Shown piece by piece: positions 42,759 through 54,100 of a DNA stretch of 64,000 bases. Every line of letters starts with the position of its first letter. The first letter of the stretch is position 1. This DNA comes from Polluticaenibacter yanchengensis. GTDB taxonomy: Bacteria; Bacteroidota; Bacteroidia; Chitinophagales; Chitinophagaceae. The position numbers and the translations under genes were made by a program. The stretch lies in NCBI GenBank assembly GCA_027854065.1, contig JAQGEF010000010.1, positions 62,001-126,000 of the forward strand, given 5' to 3'. The notes below the pieces were generated by a model. It had not been told where the DNA came from and made no database searches. It was given only the letters and a program-made list of their open reading frames with translations.

Positions 42759-43766
42759 TTACAGTCTTGGACAAACAAAGTTGCCATCCACATTTGTCTT
42801 GCCTTTTTTCTTTCCTATAAATGTAATAGAAACCTCGAAAGCGTTAGCACTGCCACCAAACTTACCAAGGTCGCTCGTGTTAACATCGTAGCTGGCTCCT
42901 ATAATCAGGTTGTTGTGCATGATGCCAATATATGGTGCAATCGCATCTTTAAAACGATAATTCGCGCCCAACATAAAGTCAGTAGTTGCCGCCACACGGA
43001 ACTGGCCGTAAGCGCCAACTACGGTTTCGCTGGCAGTACCCTGGCGGCTGTACAAAGCATTAGGTGTAATACTGAAAGCCTCGTTCACATTGATTTTTAC
43101 ACCACCATGTACATTATAACGAATCGGTAATTTGGCATCACCTTCGCCAATAAATTTATCTTTTGGTTGCGTTACATGCGAAGCGGAAAACCCTAAATAA
43201 ACATTGGCTTTCCTGTTGGCGCGGCCATCATAGTATAAGGCACCTAAACCGGCATCAAATACGGTAGAAGAGTTAGCTTGCAACATATCTAAAGAAGTGC
43301 TACCAGGATTGTAACCTGTAATCGGGTTCCACTGGTCACCAAAAGTCAATTTATTACGATCGAAGCGGCGATCTACCAAACCTGCCTGCATACCCAACAC
43401 GATGCGTTGTGTGCCGTTTACACCAAAACGTAAACCGGTATAGGCTAATGAGCCATAAGCAGTAGTATAACTATAACCACCATCGCCGGCTTTCTGGTTG
43501 AGTACGCTTACGCCAAAATTGACGTTTTTCTCAGTAGCAAAATCGGCACTGACACCGGGTGTCTTAAAACCGCTGGATATGTTATTCCATTGATTGCGGT
43601 AGATGCCGGTTACACGTACATTGCCGTCGAAGGCACCCGTTAATGCGGGGTTCAGCCATGTCGGATGCATATAGTATTGCGAAAAGTGGGGATCTACCTG
43701 GCTATGTGCAGGCAATGCTTTGCCCACCAAAAACACAAGCATGATTCTATAAAAACATTTTCTCAT
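42759..43766 (-). CDS. PorP/SprF family type IX secretion protein
   Basis: PorP/SprF proteins are outer-membrane beta-barrel-like proteins needed for export or surface attachment of T9SS type B substrates; SprF serves the SprB adhesin of gliding Flavobacterium. The 335-residue product has a signal peptide (ending AHSQ) and the family opening VDPHFSQYYMHPTWLNPALTGAFDGNVRVTGIYRNQW. Alternating strand segments follow, including GASYDVNTSDLGKFGGSANAFEVSITFIGKKK near the C-terminus. It lies 19 bp downstream of the 1374-residue type B adhesin gene, the normal sprB-sprF arrangement. Confidence 0.93.
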   Translation of the reverse strand: MRKCFYRIMLVFLVGKALPAHSQVDPHFSQYYMHPTWLNPALTGAFDGNVRVTGIYRNQWNNISSGFKTPGVSADFATEKNVNFGVSVLNQKAGDGGYSYTTAYGSLAYTGLRFGVNGTQRIVLGMQAGLVDRRFDRNKLTFGDQWNPITGYNPGSTSLDMLQANSSTVFDAGLGALYYDGRANRKANVYLGFSASHVTQPKDKFIGEGDAKLPIRYNVHGGVKINVNEAFSITPNALYSRQGTASETVVGAYGQFRVAATTDFMLGANYRFKDAIAPYIGIMHNNLIIGASYDVNTSDLGKFGGSANAFEVSITFIGKKKGKTNVDGNFVCPRL

Positions 43767-43785
43767 AATATGTTGGTTTTGTTTT

Positions 43786-46700
43786 TTATCTTACTATAGT
43801 AACAGATCCTTTTACGGGTTCTTTTAAGCCATTGGTAAAGGTGATAATGTAATAATACGTGCCGACAGGTAACGGTTTGCCTTTAACAGTTCCATCCCAG
43901 GGTGTTTGATAACCTTTTTGTTCCAGTACCACTTTACCATACCTGTCAAAGACTACCAGTCGAACATCCGGATAATTCTCAAGTCCGCGAATAATCCATG
44001 TATCATTAATGCCATCACCATTTGGACTAAATGCATTTGGAGGGACTATCTCTTTCAACATTTCTACAACCAGTTCGTCTGTGGTAGAACATTTGCCACC
44101 AACTGTAACGGTTAAACTGAAAGTCTGATTCTGAGAAACGATATAAGTTGGATTCAAGGAGTTTGCATTACTCAATAGTGCGGATGGTGTCCATTGATAA
44201 GTAACATTGGTATTTGGTGTTACTCTTGGCTGGAAGGTTGCTGAAGTACCTTGAATAGCAAATAGTTTATTACCTGTGTTTACAATTGGATTTGCCAGAA
44301 CGGAGATGTTTATTTCATTTAGCTCACTGGTACATCCACTTGTTCCGTTTACGGCCAACTGAACTTTATAGTTTCCGGCTGCGGTAAACTGATGATCAAA
44401 AGAAGCATTGGTAGATACTGATTGATTATTGATTGTCCATTGGTAAGTGACAGCTTCACCATAAGTGCCATTGTCTTTGAACGCAATGGTTTTATTGGCA
44501 CAGATTTCAGTATCAGAGCTTTCAATATTACTTACTGGTCTGTTTATAAAACCGGCAAATACTTTGGATATTGTTTTGCTACATCCAAATGCTGTAGTTG
44601 CTTTTAATTGTATATTGTATGATTGATTAATAGTATAAATATGTTCGGGATCTTTGACTGTTGAAGTGGTATTATCACCAAAATGCCACAGGTAAGTTAA
44701 TGTTTCATTCGATTGTGATTGATTAATAAATTTTGCGGCACCATTAGGGAAGCAAACGATTTGGGGCAATTCGAAATCAACAACAGGTTCTTTATAAATA
44801 GTGATATTCTTTTTCAATACATCGCTTTCACAGCCATTTGCATCACGTACTTTTAGTTCAATGGTGTATTGGCCTTCAGCATTGTAAACAACCTGAAATG
44901 GATTGTTATTTGTTTTCGTTTCAGAATTGCCATTGCCTAAATTCCACTGCCATTGACTAATGGTTGAGTATTGTGAAGCAGATTTATCTGTTATGGTTAT
45001 AGCATTGCCTAAACATACATTTTCGGATAGTTCAAAAGCCGGAACAGGTAAATCAACAACTGTGATCTCGGTACTTACAGAATCTTCACATCCCAGGTTT
45101 GATTTAAAAATATACCAAATGGTATGTTTTCCTATGCCTGCAACAGAAGGTGTATAGTTGCCTGTGGCAGATACGCCAATACCTTTATAAAAACCATTGC
45201 CTGTAACACCATTTAAAACCTGTGCCGTTGCAATGTTTATCTCACCACTGTTAATACATACGTTATTTAATGGTCCGTATTTTAACTCCGGCAAAAATTC
45301 AAATGTGAGCTGTGCGGTCGTATCCGCAATACAGCCATAAGCTGACGTTGTTTGATAAGTGATGGTATAAGTTTTGTTTTTATACCTGTGAACAGGTTCT
45401 GCCGCATTTGAAGTATTAGGGTTACCTGCATTCGCTTCCGAATCTCCGAAATTCCATAAATGAGCGGCGATTTCCTTACCATCAGGAGAACTTGCCAGGC
45501 TTTTGAACTGAACGGTTCCGTCCGGTTGTAAGCAATTGTTCTCTACAACGAAGCTTGTATTAGGTTTATCCCAAACGTTCAATGTTATCTCTGCTGTATC
45601 CGATATACATAAGGCAGAAACTTTTCCAACCAACCTGATGCGGTATTCACCGGCATTTTGATATTTATAATTTAAGATCTGAGAAGTAGTGAATGTTTCT
45701 CCATTTCCCAAATTCCAATACCAGCCGGAGATATTACCGGAAAGAGCTCCTGAACCTACAGATTTTAAATCTACTGACTCTCCCAAGCAGATATTTATAT
45801 CGGATGCATCGATAGTGACTTCGGCCGGTTCGTTGATGGTAATCGCAAGTGTACTGTCTACAATACATCCTGTAGTGGTTGTTACAGATAATGTGATGTT
45901 TTTAAGACCAGCTTCAGGAAATACTCTTTTGGCTGTATCTGATATGCCGTTTTCCAGGCCTTGTAAAGTCCATTTCCATTTATAGATTTCATTATCACCC
46001 AGGTTTACATTATCCCATTTAAAATAGGCTGTATCTGATATACAGGTGTTGTGTACATAAGACCAGGCTGCAATGTCGCCTACATCTTTTACTTCAATTT
46101 CCAGTTTTATTTTTTCTGTATTATTACAATTATCTAATTCCGGATGTGTACTGCTTACCTCTACTATCTGTAAACCTGCTTCTGTAAACTGATAACTATT
46201 AGGTAGTTTAAATCTGAAGTAATCTACCCCTTTGATAGAAATGGTATCGATGGCAACAGGAGCATTTTGTTCTACATCCTGGTTAGGACTAATTCTATTA
46301 TTTTTACTTAAATGCCACACCAGTTTTTCGGGTGTATAGCTCATTAATATGCTTAGTTCGGTAGGGGAGTTGATGCAGGCAAAATCATAATTACCATCCA
46401 GGTTACCTTCAGGATTTTCTATGTATGAAGTGCCTCCTAAATTATTAATCATAGTACCGGCATTGTATCCGTAGCTATCGTACCGGCCAAGTCCGTAGGT
46501 GACAGATGTAAACAGTGAATCACTCTTAACCAGGCACTGTGCTTTAGCCGCAGTCCAGCGTTGAATGACTACTGCATAACCAGGCATATTGGGGTGATCG
46601 TACACATGACTGAAAGTATTACTGCCATCAATTGTCAGGCTTTTTATGCCTTCTTTATGAATAATAAGTGTGAGGTAATTGACATCAATAACAGCAGCGG

Positions 46701-47910
46701 TGTTCCTGTAAAATCCTACCTGGGCTATACTCTGTTCCAATGGGCTCAGGTAAATCATTTCAGGGTCTCCGACACCGGTGAAGTCACAACCGGTACTGGC
46801 CCCCTCACTCATGGAAGGCATATATTGAGACACCATTATCGGTTTGCTACTTTCTATAAGATCCGCTGTTTTACTTCTGAATTCATAATAAGTATTGCCA
46901 ACGATATTTGTTAATTGAACCCCGTTTTTATACACGGGTACAGATGCGTCTTTTACTACAACTCTGTAAATGGTTTCATTTAATACTGATGCGTTTGTAC
47001 TACTTGAAAATGGTGCTGTTAAATATTTCTTTCCCCAGGCTTGTACCGGAAAGGCTTGCTGAATCATGTTATCCGCAAAACCACTTAAAGAATTATTACA
47101 GTTAATAGCTGTGGAACTGCTACCGGAAAAAACAGCAATGGGTAAACATTCGTTATTGGAATTAGCAACAGATTTTACCCTGGTACCTGTGAGGTCATGT
47201 CCGCTAAACCTATCGATAGCAGCAGCTACAACCTGGTAGATTTGTCCGCGTTGTAAGGTTACCGTAAAAGGCTGATTGGCTGGTCTGCCATTACGCAGGG
47301 GGACGGAAGGATTGATTTCTAAAACGGTATTGTCTTCGTTAGCCACTACAAACATCCAGCTAAAACATCCATCGCCGCTGGCAATGCCATTTACAAATTG
47401 TTTAAAGTTTACAGATACATATGAATATCCCCAGGACTCAACGGGCATGAGCATTGTAGCTCCGGAAGAGCCGCCGCCGCTTATATGTGCATACACTACA
47501 ATCGGTTCATCACTTTCTACATGTATTGACCTTTCAAACATCCTGTCTGAACCAAGTCCGCCATAGCTTGGAGGTACATCGTACAAACGACAATCTGCCG
47601 GCCCTGACTTGGGCATAGCAGATGATTCTATTACTGAATTGGCCGGTACAAAATAGTTTTGAACAGTAGTAGTGGTTTGTCCTTTAATGGTCACTTTTAC
47701 ATTACTGTTTTGTTCAGCACTAAAATAAAGCACCATATTCTGGCTGTTATTTTGTCCTACTTCCATAAAGTAATGCAGGCCATATCCCACCCAAAATTCC
47801 TTGCCTTTGTTAGAAAATTTCTGGGCTAACACCACATTACCTGTACCCAACATAATGATGGTACAAATAATTATTTCCAACCGCACAATATACTTTTCCA
47901 AACCTTTCAT
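43786..47910 (-). CDS. Giant surface protein: IgGFc-binding-like module, PKD repeats, T9SS type B (CHU_C) domain
   Basis: The 1374-residue protein has a signal peptide (about 1-30, ending VVLAQ) and an N-terminal IgGFc-binding-protein-like module (about 34-510). Motifs there are KGKEFWVGYG, VESDEPIVVYAHISGGGSSGATMLMP and IQQAFPVQAWGKKYLTAPF. Several PKD-type Ig domains follow (about 600-1215; WNFGDSEAN, WQWNLGNGNS, YLWHFGDNTTS). The protein ends with the gliding-motility-associated C-terminal domain NAFSPNGDGINDTW ... VKGSVTIVR, the type B T9SS signal. It is exported across the outer membrane, presumably with the PorP encoded next to it. The 2982-residue protein upstream shares both end modules. 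Adhesion is inferred from domain content. Confidence 0.88.
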   Translation of the reverse strand: MKGLEKYIVRLEIIICTIIMLGTGNVVLAQKFSNKGKEFWVGYGLHYFMEVGQNNSQNMVLYFSAEQNSNVKVTIKGQTTTTVQNYFVPANSVIESSAMPKSGPADCRLYDVPPSYGGLGSDRMFERSIHVESDEPIVVYAHISGGGSSGATMLMPVESWGYSYVSVNFKQFVNGIASGDGCFSWMFVVANEDNTVLEINPSVPLRNGRPANQPFTVTLQRGQIYQVVAAAIDRFSGHDLTGTRVKSVANSNNECLPIAVFSGSSSTAINCNNSLSGFADNMIQQAFPVQAWGKKYLTAPFSSSTNASVLNETIYRVVVKDASVPVYKNGVQLTNIVGNTYYEFRSKTADLIESSKPIMVSQYMPSMSEGASTGCDFTGVGDPEMIYLSPLEQSIAQVGFYRNTAAVIDVNYLTLIIHKEGIKSLTIDGSNTFSHVYDHPNMPGYAVVIQRWTAAKAQCLVKSDSLFTSVTYGLGRYDSYGYNAGTMINNLGGTSYIENPEGNLDGNYDFACINSPTELSILMSYTPEKLVWHLSKNNRISPNQDVEQNAPVAIDTISIKGVDYFRFKLPNSYQFTEAGLQIVEVSSTHPELDNCNNTEKIKLEIEVKDVGDIAAWSYVHNTCISDTAYFKWDNVNLGDNEIYKWKWTLQGLENGISDTAKRVFPEAGLKNITLSVTTTTGCIVDSTLAITINEPAEVTIDASDINICLGESVDLKSVGSGALSGNISGWYWNLGNGETFTTSQILNYKYQNAGEYRIRLVGKVSALCISDTAEITLNVWDKPNTSFVVENNCLQPDGTVQFKSLASSPDGKEIAAHLWNFGDSEANAGNPNTSNAAEPVHRYKNKTYTITYQTTSAYGCIADTTAQLTFEFLPELKYGPLNNVCINSGEINIATAQVLNGVTGNGFYKGIGVSATGNYTPSVAGIGKHTIWYIFKSNLGCEDSVSTEITVVDLPVPAFELSENVCLGNAITITDKSASQYSTISQWQWNLGNGNSETKTNNNPFQVVYNAEGQYTIELKVRDANGCESDVLKKNITIYKEPVVDFELPQIVCFPNGAAKFINQSQSNETLTYLWHFGDNTTSTVKDPEHIYTINQSYNIQLKATTAFGCSKTISKVFAGFINRPVSNIESSDTEICANKTIAFKDNGTYGEAVTYQWTINNQSVSTNASFDHQFTAAGNYKVQLAVNGTSGCTSELNEINISVLANPIVNTGNKLFAIQGTSATFQPRVTPNTNVTYQWTPSALLSNANSLNPTYIVSQNQTFSLTVTVGGKCSTTDELVVEMLKEIVPPNAFSPNGDGINDTWIIRGLENYPDVRLVVFDRYGKVVLEQKGYQTPWDGTVKGKPLPVGTYYYIITFTNGLKEPVKGSVTIVR

Positions 47911-48189
47911 TTTCTATAATATTTTTTGTAAGGGGTTTTCGGGTTAGTGTGCTATTTTGTTGCATAGCGAACAAAAAGTAAAAGGGAGTGACACAACGAT
48001 GCTGAATATTAGTACTACCGATGGCTCAATAAAAAATAAAATCGTACTTTATTAAGCAGTTTTTCTATTATTGAACAATCTGACTGCATCTATGGAACAT
48101 TGTTGTGTCACTCACTTGTACGGCATTACTACTATTTAACTTTTTAAAAATTAGCAGTGCGAAGTATGCACTCCACACTGCTAAAGTGT
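47911..48189. other. Gap between the two giant adhesin genes with a 15-bp inverted repeat
   Basis: AGTGACACAACGATG (47987-48001) and CATTGTTGTGTCACT (48098-48112) are inverted with one mismatch and 96 bp between them. The gap also holds the terminator of the upstream adhesin. No gene is present. Confidence 0.55.
48140..48184 (-). terminator. Terminator after the 2982-residue adhesin gene
   Basis: TTAGCAGTG (48151-48159) pairs with CACTGCTAA (48176-48184) with an inner GTGC/GCAC stem. On the minus strand an AATTTTTAAAAA tail follows. It suggests that the two giant genes are not a single transcript. Confidence 0.65.
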
Positions 48190-51100
48190 TTATCGGATCA
48201 GGTTTACAGAACCTTTTTTCTGAACAGTTGAACCATCAATTAAAACAATATTGGCCACATACATATACACACCTGCCGGTTGCAATTTGCCATTGTGTTT
48301 ACCATCCCAACCAATTGAGCGGTCAGCGGTTTCAAATATTTTTTGACCCCATTGGTTAAACACGATCATTTTTAAAGAGGCGATACTGTGTCCTTCTATT
48401 TTAAATACATCATTTAAGCCGTCTCCGTTTGGTGAGAATGCATTCGGGAAGAATAATTCTCCTGGTAGCGTAGTGGCACTTACTTCTACGGATACTGCGT
48501 CGGTACAATTATTGGCATCTAATGCTTTTACTAAAAGCTTGATGGTTGTAACCGTATTGATACCGCTAACCGTATGTGTTAAACCGTTAACACCACTTGA
48601 AGGGCTTGCCCATGTAGTACCACCATCAGTAGAAACACTGTAACCGTTAGCTCCCTGAACTGCCTGCCATGTAAAGGTTACAGACGTAATGCCTACCTCT
48701 GCAACAGTAACTGTTGGCGCAAATACACGTTCGTAAACAGAGATGGTTACCGGTACGCGTGGCTGGCTTACACAACCGTTTAGAGTAGCACTTACATAAA
48801 GGTTTTGTGCTGTTGTAACATTGTTGATGGTATAAGTGGCCCCGGTGAAAACTGGTGTGCCACCTGTAGCAACACTGTACCATTGGTAAACAGCATTTGT
48901 AACCGGATCTTTAACAGCTAATGTGGCATTGGTGCCGTAACAAACGCTGATGTTTGCATTATCGAAAGTAACAACCGGCAATGCATTTACCGATACCGGT
49001 TTGCTGGCTGTAGCCAAACAACCTTCTGCTGTAATGGCTCTTAAATTAACGGTGTAGTTTCCGGCACTGCTAAACGTTTTAGATGGCGCCTGAATCCGGG
49101 ACGATGTCTGATCTCCGAAGTTCCAGAAGAACTTGTCTGCTTTATCTTCCGGAGCAGTGATTAATGTAGGATTGAATACCGCAACATCGTTGATACAACC
49201 TGTGTAAGTTTGTGTGAAATCAACTTTAGGAGATTCAACCACTTTTACATTTAAGTACAATTGTTTTGTACTGCTGCAATTATCAATAACCGGACTGGTG
49301 TATTGAACCGGTATTACATAATTACCGGCAGTATTAAACAAGAACTCTTTATCTACACCATATTTGTAGTAAGTATTACCATTTTTTACAACAGTACCTA
49401 ATAAAACAGGCGTGGTTTGAATGCTGTCGGCATTCGGATTTAACTGAGAAGCATTGCTGAATTTCCAAACAATATTAGTGGCTATTGAAGGCAGTAACAC
49501 ACTAAATTTAAACGGCGTACCTAGACAGTTGAAATCACTGTAAGTACCGGTAGAATCATAAATATTTGTGATGCCCGGATCGGTGATATTTCTGAATGCC
49601 ACACCGGTAGTAAATCCGTAACTGTTAGTACCTGCCAGACCGTAAGTGATAGCGGTGAACATAGAGTCGCTGGAAATAGATCCTGTTTCCCTGTTAGGCA
49701 TGTATTGTTTTACAACTACTGAATAACCTGGTTTATTAGGATGCGCATAATCGTAATCGTAAGTATTGGAACCATCAATCAGTAATGATTTCAGGCCTTC
49801 TGTAGGAATAACGATTTGAATATATACCCTGGCACTTGCACCTGTAAAAGACTCATTTGTTCTGTAATATTCTACATTGTATAAACCTTGATTAACGGGC
49901 ACTGCATAGAACATTTCCGGACCTGTAGAATTGATTTCACATGCAACACTTGAACCCGGAATATACTGGGCTACCTGTACCGGATGAGAACTTTCAATAT
50001 GATCAGCGGTATTACTCCAATAACTGTAGAATCCATTTTCAGTGATGCCGGTAAGTGTCGTACCGTTTACTTTTACTACGGTAGCTGGGTCTTTCACCAT
50101 GATACGGTATAAGTTTTTGATACTTTCTTTATGATCATCATTTTGAACCGTTGGTGCCACCAGATATTCGCTACCCCAGATATTAGTTGGATAAGCTTGT
50201 TGTACCAGGTAGTTACCGAATGGAACAAAGCTTTCTGAACAGTCAATAAACGCACGGGTATTACCGGAGAATACAGCTACCGGGTAACAGTTGCCGGCAT
50301 CATTGCTGATAGATTTAATTTTACTTCCGGATAAATCGTACGCACCATTCTGTGATTTTCTTGCGCCTAATAACTGGTAAACTTCTCCTTTGTTTAAAGT
50401 AATCGTAAATGGTTTATTGGCTTCTCTGCCACCTACTGTTGGTTTAATTGGTGTGATCTCAATTTTAGTGCTATCGTTGTCTGCTATAACATAGAACCAT
50501 GAATACACATTGATGTCGTAGCTATCCTGTGAATAGGCTAATGCATAATATTCGTAACCATAAGCAGAAGTTGGAATTAACATAGTTGAACCTGTTTCTG
50601 CAATTTGACCATCAGCTTTTACATAGGCTGCAATTGGCTCATCACTTTCTATGCTGATACCTCTTTCGGACCATCCTTCTCTCAGTAATAATGCACCAGA
50701 GGTACCGGTTCTTGGAATAGACTCGGCGGATACAAATGTGTGTGCAGGCACATTGTATGTTCTGGACCATGAAGTACCATTAATACGAACAGTCACTTTG
50801 GCATCTTTCGCACCACCTCCAAATGAAGCTACCAAAGAGTTGATCCTGTAATCTGATTCAGTATGACCATAACCAAACCAGAATCTTGTACCCATGTTTG
50901 TGGTATCTGTTCTTACGGAGTCTGTACCCGGGTAGCTGATCTGAGGGTTTGTTAAACCGGTTAGCTTATCTATAAAGTTCAGGTTACTCTGGCTGATGAT
51001 ATTTGCTGATATATCCACATTACTTGCTGCATCAACTGTCCATTCATTGGCCGGATTGGTTTTTCCTAAGCGAATTCTTGATTCACGATCTATAAATCCT

Positions 51101-54100
51101 CTCCACGGATCGATATAGTTCAGTTTTGCATTGTAAGTATAGTTACCGCTACCTGTTACATCTGCATCTAAGTAGAAGTACATTGGTTCTGTACCTGTTT
51201 GTAAATTGGTTGGTAAAGCACCTGAATATCTTTTAATAGTGATATTGTCAGGAACGTTTGCACCCCATTGTACTGCCAATACAGTATCTGTTCCTACTTT
51301 AAATACCTGTAAACTATTTGCTGCAGGTGTTGCAGGCGTTGCTACTGCGTTCGCAGGAACAGAAGTAGGTACAAATTCATAGGCACCTAAATCCGGCGCT
51401 CCTTCTTTTAAAGAAACGGCACGGCGATTATTGTTGATGTCAAACTCATTTTCTGAAATTTGAACTCCACGGCCATTGATTGCCCAAACCTGCGGATCTG
51501 ATACAACCGGTGTTAAATCTGCAGTGGAAATCGCTGGCTTTATAGAAATAGAATTTTCGTCTAAATCAACGCCAATTCTCCACTCATCTAAATTAGCAAA
51601 GTTGTTACCGGTAGTATTTTGTCCTAATACATTACCATTTGTAAATAGTAAGTTGTAGTTACTAAAGAACCTGGCTGTATTGTTGATGAAAATTGCTTTA
51701 CCATTACCTTCATTATATAAGATATTGTTCCTGATATCCGCATAATGCCTGTCGCTGGAGCCGTCTGTAAAATAAGCTGCATAGTTATTGGTTGCTGATG
51801 CAGATGCATTTCTAACGGTGTTGTTGAATACTTTTAAGTCGATACTGCTGGTGGAATAGAATCCATAAGAACTGGCGTTCGATGTCTTGATATCTACAAC
51901 ATTATTAATCGCATTGGCATTTTCATTTCCGGAGAAGTATATGCCGTATAAAGTACCGGTATTAGATTCGGTAGCTTTAATGATGTTTTTATGAATGGTC
52001 GCATTATTTTTTGTAGCATTGCTACCTCCTACAAATAAACCGTAGGTGGTAGTGGTGGTAGATGCAATATCAACTTTATTGGAGCTGATATTGTAAAGTC
52101 CTCTGGCACCGGTTTCATAAATAGCATATGCCGTTGTATTTAAAGGTGCTTTTAATTCAACATTGTTATTTGTAATTTCAACGCTGTCAGTAAGGCCTAC
52201 ATAGATGCCATATTGATACGCTGTTTTAATGGTGTTGTTTTTTATTTGGATGCCACCATTTCTCATTAAAGTGGTTGATGAAATGTAGATACCACTTGCA
52301 CCATTATTGATGGTATTGTTATTGATGACATTACCTGTACCTTTTAGTACTGATGTAAAAATACCCATTCTTGTATTTGCTGTAGCCGTTGCTACTGCAC
52401 TGTTGATGGTGTTGTTTGATATGCTATCATAACTTGAAGTGCCTGTAATTTCAATAACACGGGCATTAGTTGCGTTTAATGCGTTAATGGTTAACCCTTT
52501 AATTGTAATAAAGTTGGCACTGTCAAACTTGATAACATAGTTATTGGTTGTTGTACTGTTAAATGCTAAAATAGCATTGGTGCCGGCAGCCTGGAATGTT
52601 ACCCTGGCGTTTTGAGAAGCACCACCAATTTTTCTAAATAATACCTGTTCTGTATAAGTGTCATTAGCTACATTAAAAGTAACCGGACCTGCAATACCAC
52701 AAGCCATTGCACTAACGGCAGCATTGAAGGAATTGTAATCACCACCTGTTTTGCTGATGGTATAAGTACCGGCGGCTAAAGGAGCGTTTACTGTTAATTG
52801 CGCAACAACAGAAGTATCTGATATGCCATTACATTCTACAATACAACGATAGTATGCATTGCCAACTGCTTCAGATATCAATTCAGGAATGTATAGTGTA
52901 TCACTGATGGTTGTCCATGTACTGCTTAATGTAGCTGCACGTTGCCATCTGTAAGTTTGGTAGCCACTGGTTGTATTGTTTTTTAAGTTCAATGTAACAT
53001 TGGTGCCAATACAGATATTGCTGTTTGGATTAACGATGGCTTCACCGGCTAATACACCGCTGATACAAGGTGTTAACTGGAATTCATAAGCACCCATGTC
53101 CGGCGTCGTTGTATTTCTTGGTTGATTCAGGATATCTACACTGATGCCTACTGAAGTTCCTTTATCATTCAATGGTGCTACTGTCGGGGCATAATTGCCG
53201 GCTGCAGAATCTGCATATACCGGATTAAATGAAATAGAATGATGATCTCTGTTGGTGATTACGCGCCATTGCTCTAAAGTAGCGATCGCATTATCTCTGT
53301 AGCCGATAAAGTTATTGCCACCGGTACCTTTTATATACCAGTTGTTATAATCTGATGCTACAGGAATGACATCGCCATTCACAAAGTTCAATCCGTACTT
53401 CAGACCTGTACCACCACGTGTGATGGTGAAAATATTGTTCTTTAAATCAATACCATTAGCCGCATAGGAAACAGATAAACCGCTTGTAGTGGCTGTGTTT
53501 GATACCGGTACACTGATGTTGTCGAATGAAATGGTATTGTGGTAAATTTTGAAAAGTCCACCGGAGTTCACCGAGAAGCCTGTCTGGGCCCCTAAGCCAT
53601 TGATATTATAAACAAGGTTGTTACTGATAATACATGGTTTTTCATGGCCTGCATAGTCAAAGTAAAAACCAACAAAGGCTTGTGTCGCATTCGGATTGCC
53701 ACCAAATGGATTGGTAATCTTATTTTTTGTAATGGTTACATTAGCATTTGTTTGAGATAAATAAATACCATTAAACGCAGCTACTGATGTCCTGGTAGGG
53801 CGGGATAGTGTGTTGTTTTCAATAATGGTTCCTTCTACACCAATTGAGTAAATGCCGGTGCTGTAGAAGTCCTCAATCCTGTTATTAATAACATGGTTAT
53901 TATAAATGAAGTTTGAAAAATTTGAGAAATAAACAGGGTCGCCTGCTATTGTAATGCCGTAATAACCACCTTTGATCAGGTTATTTTCAATCAGGTTATC
54001 ATCACTCCATGTGTCTCCTGTTCCAATCGGGTCATTACCCGATGCACTGATAACGATGCCTGCGAAGTTGGACGCTGAGGTGCTGGTGGTGGATGATAGT

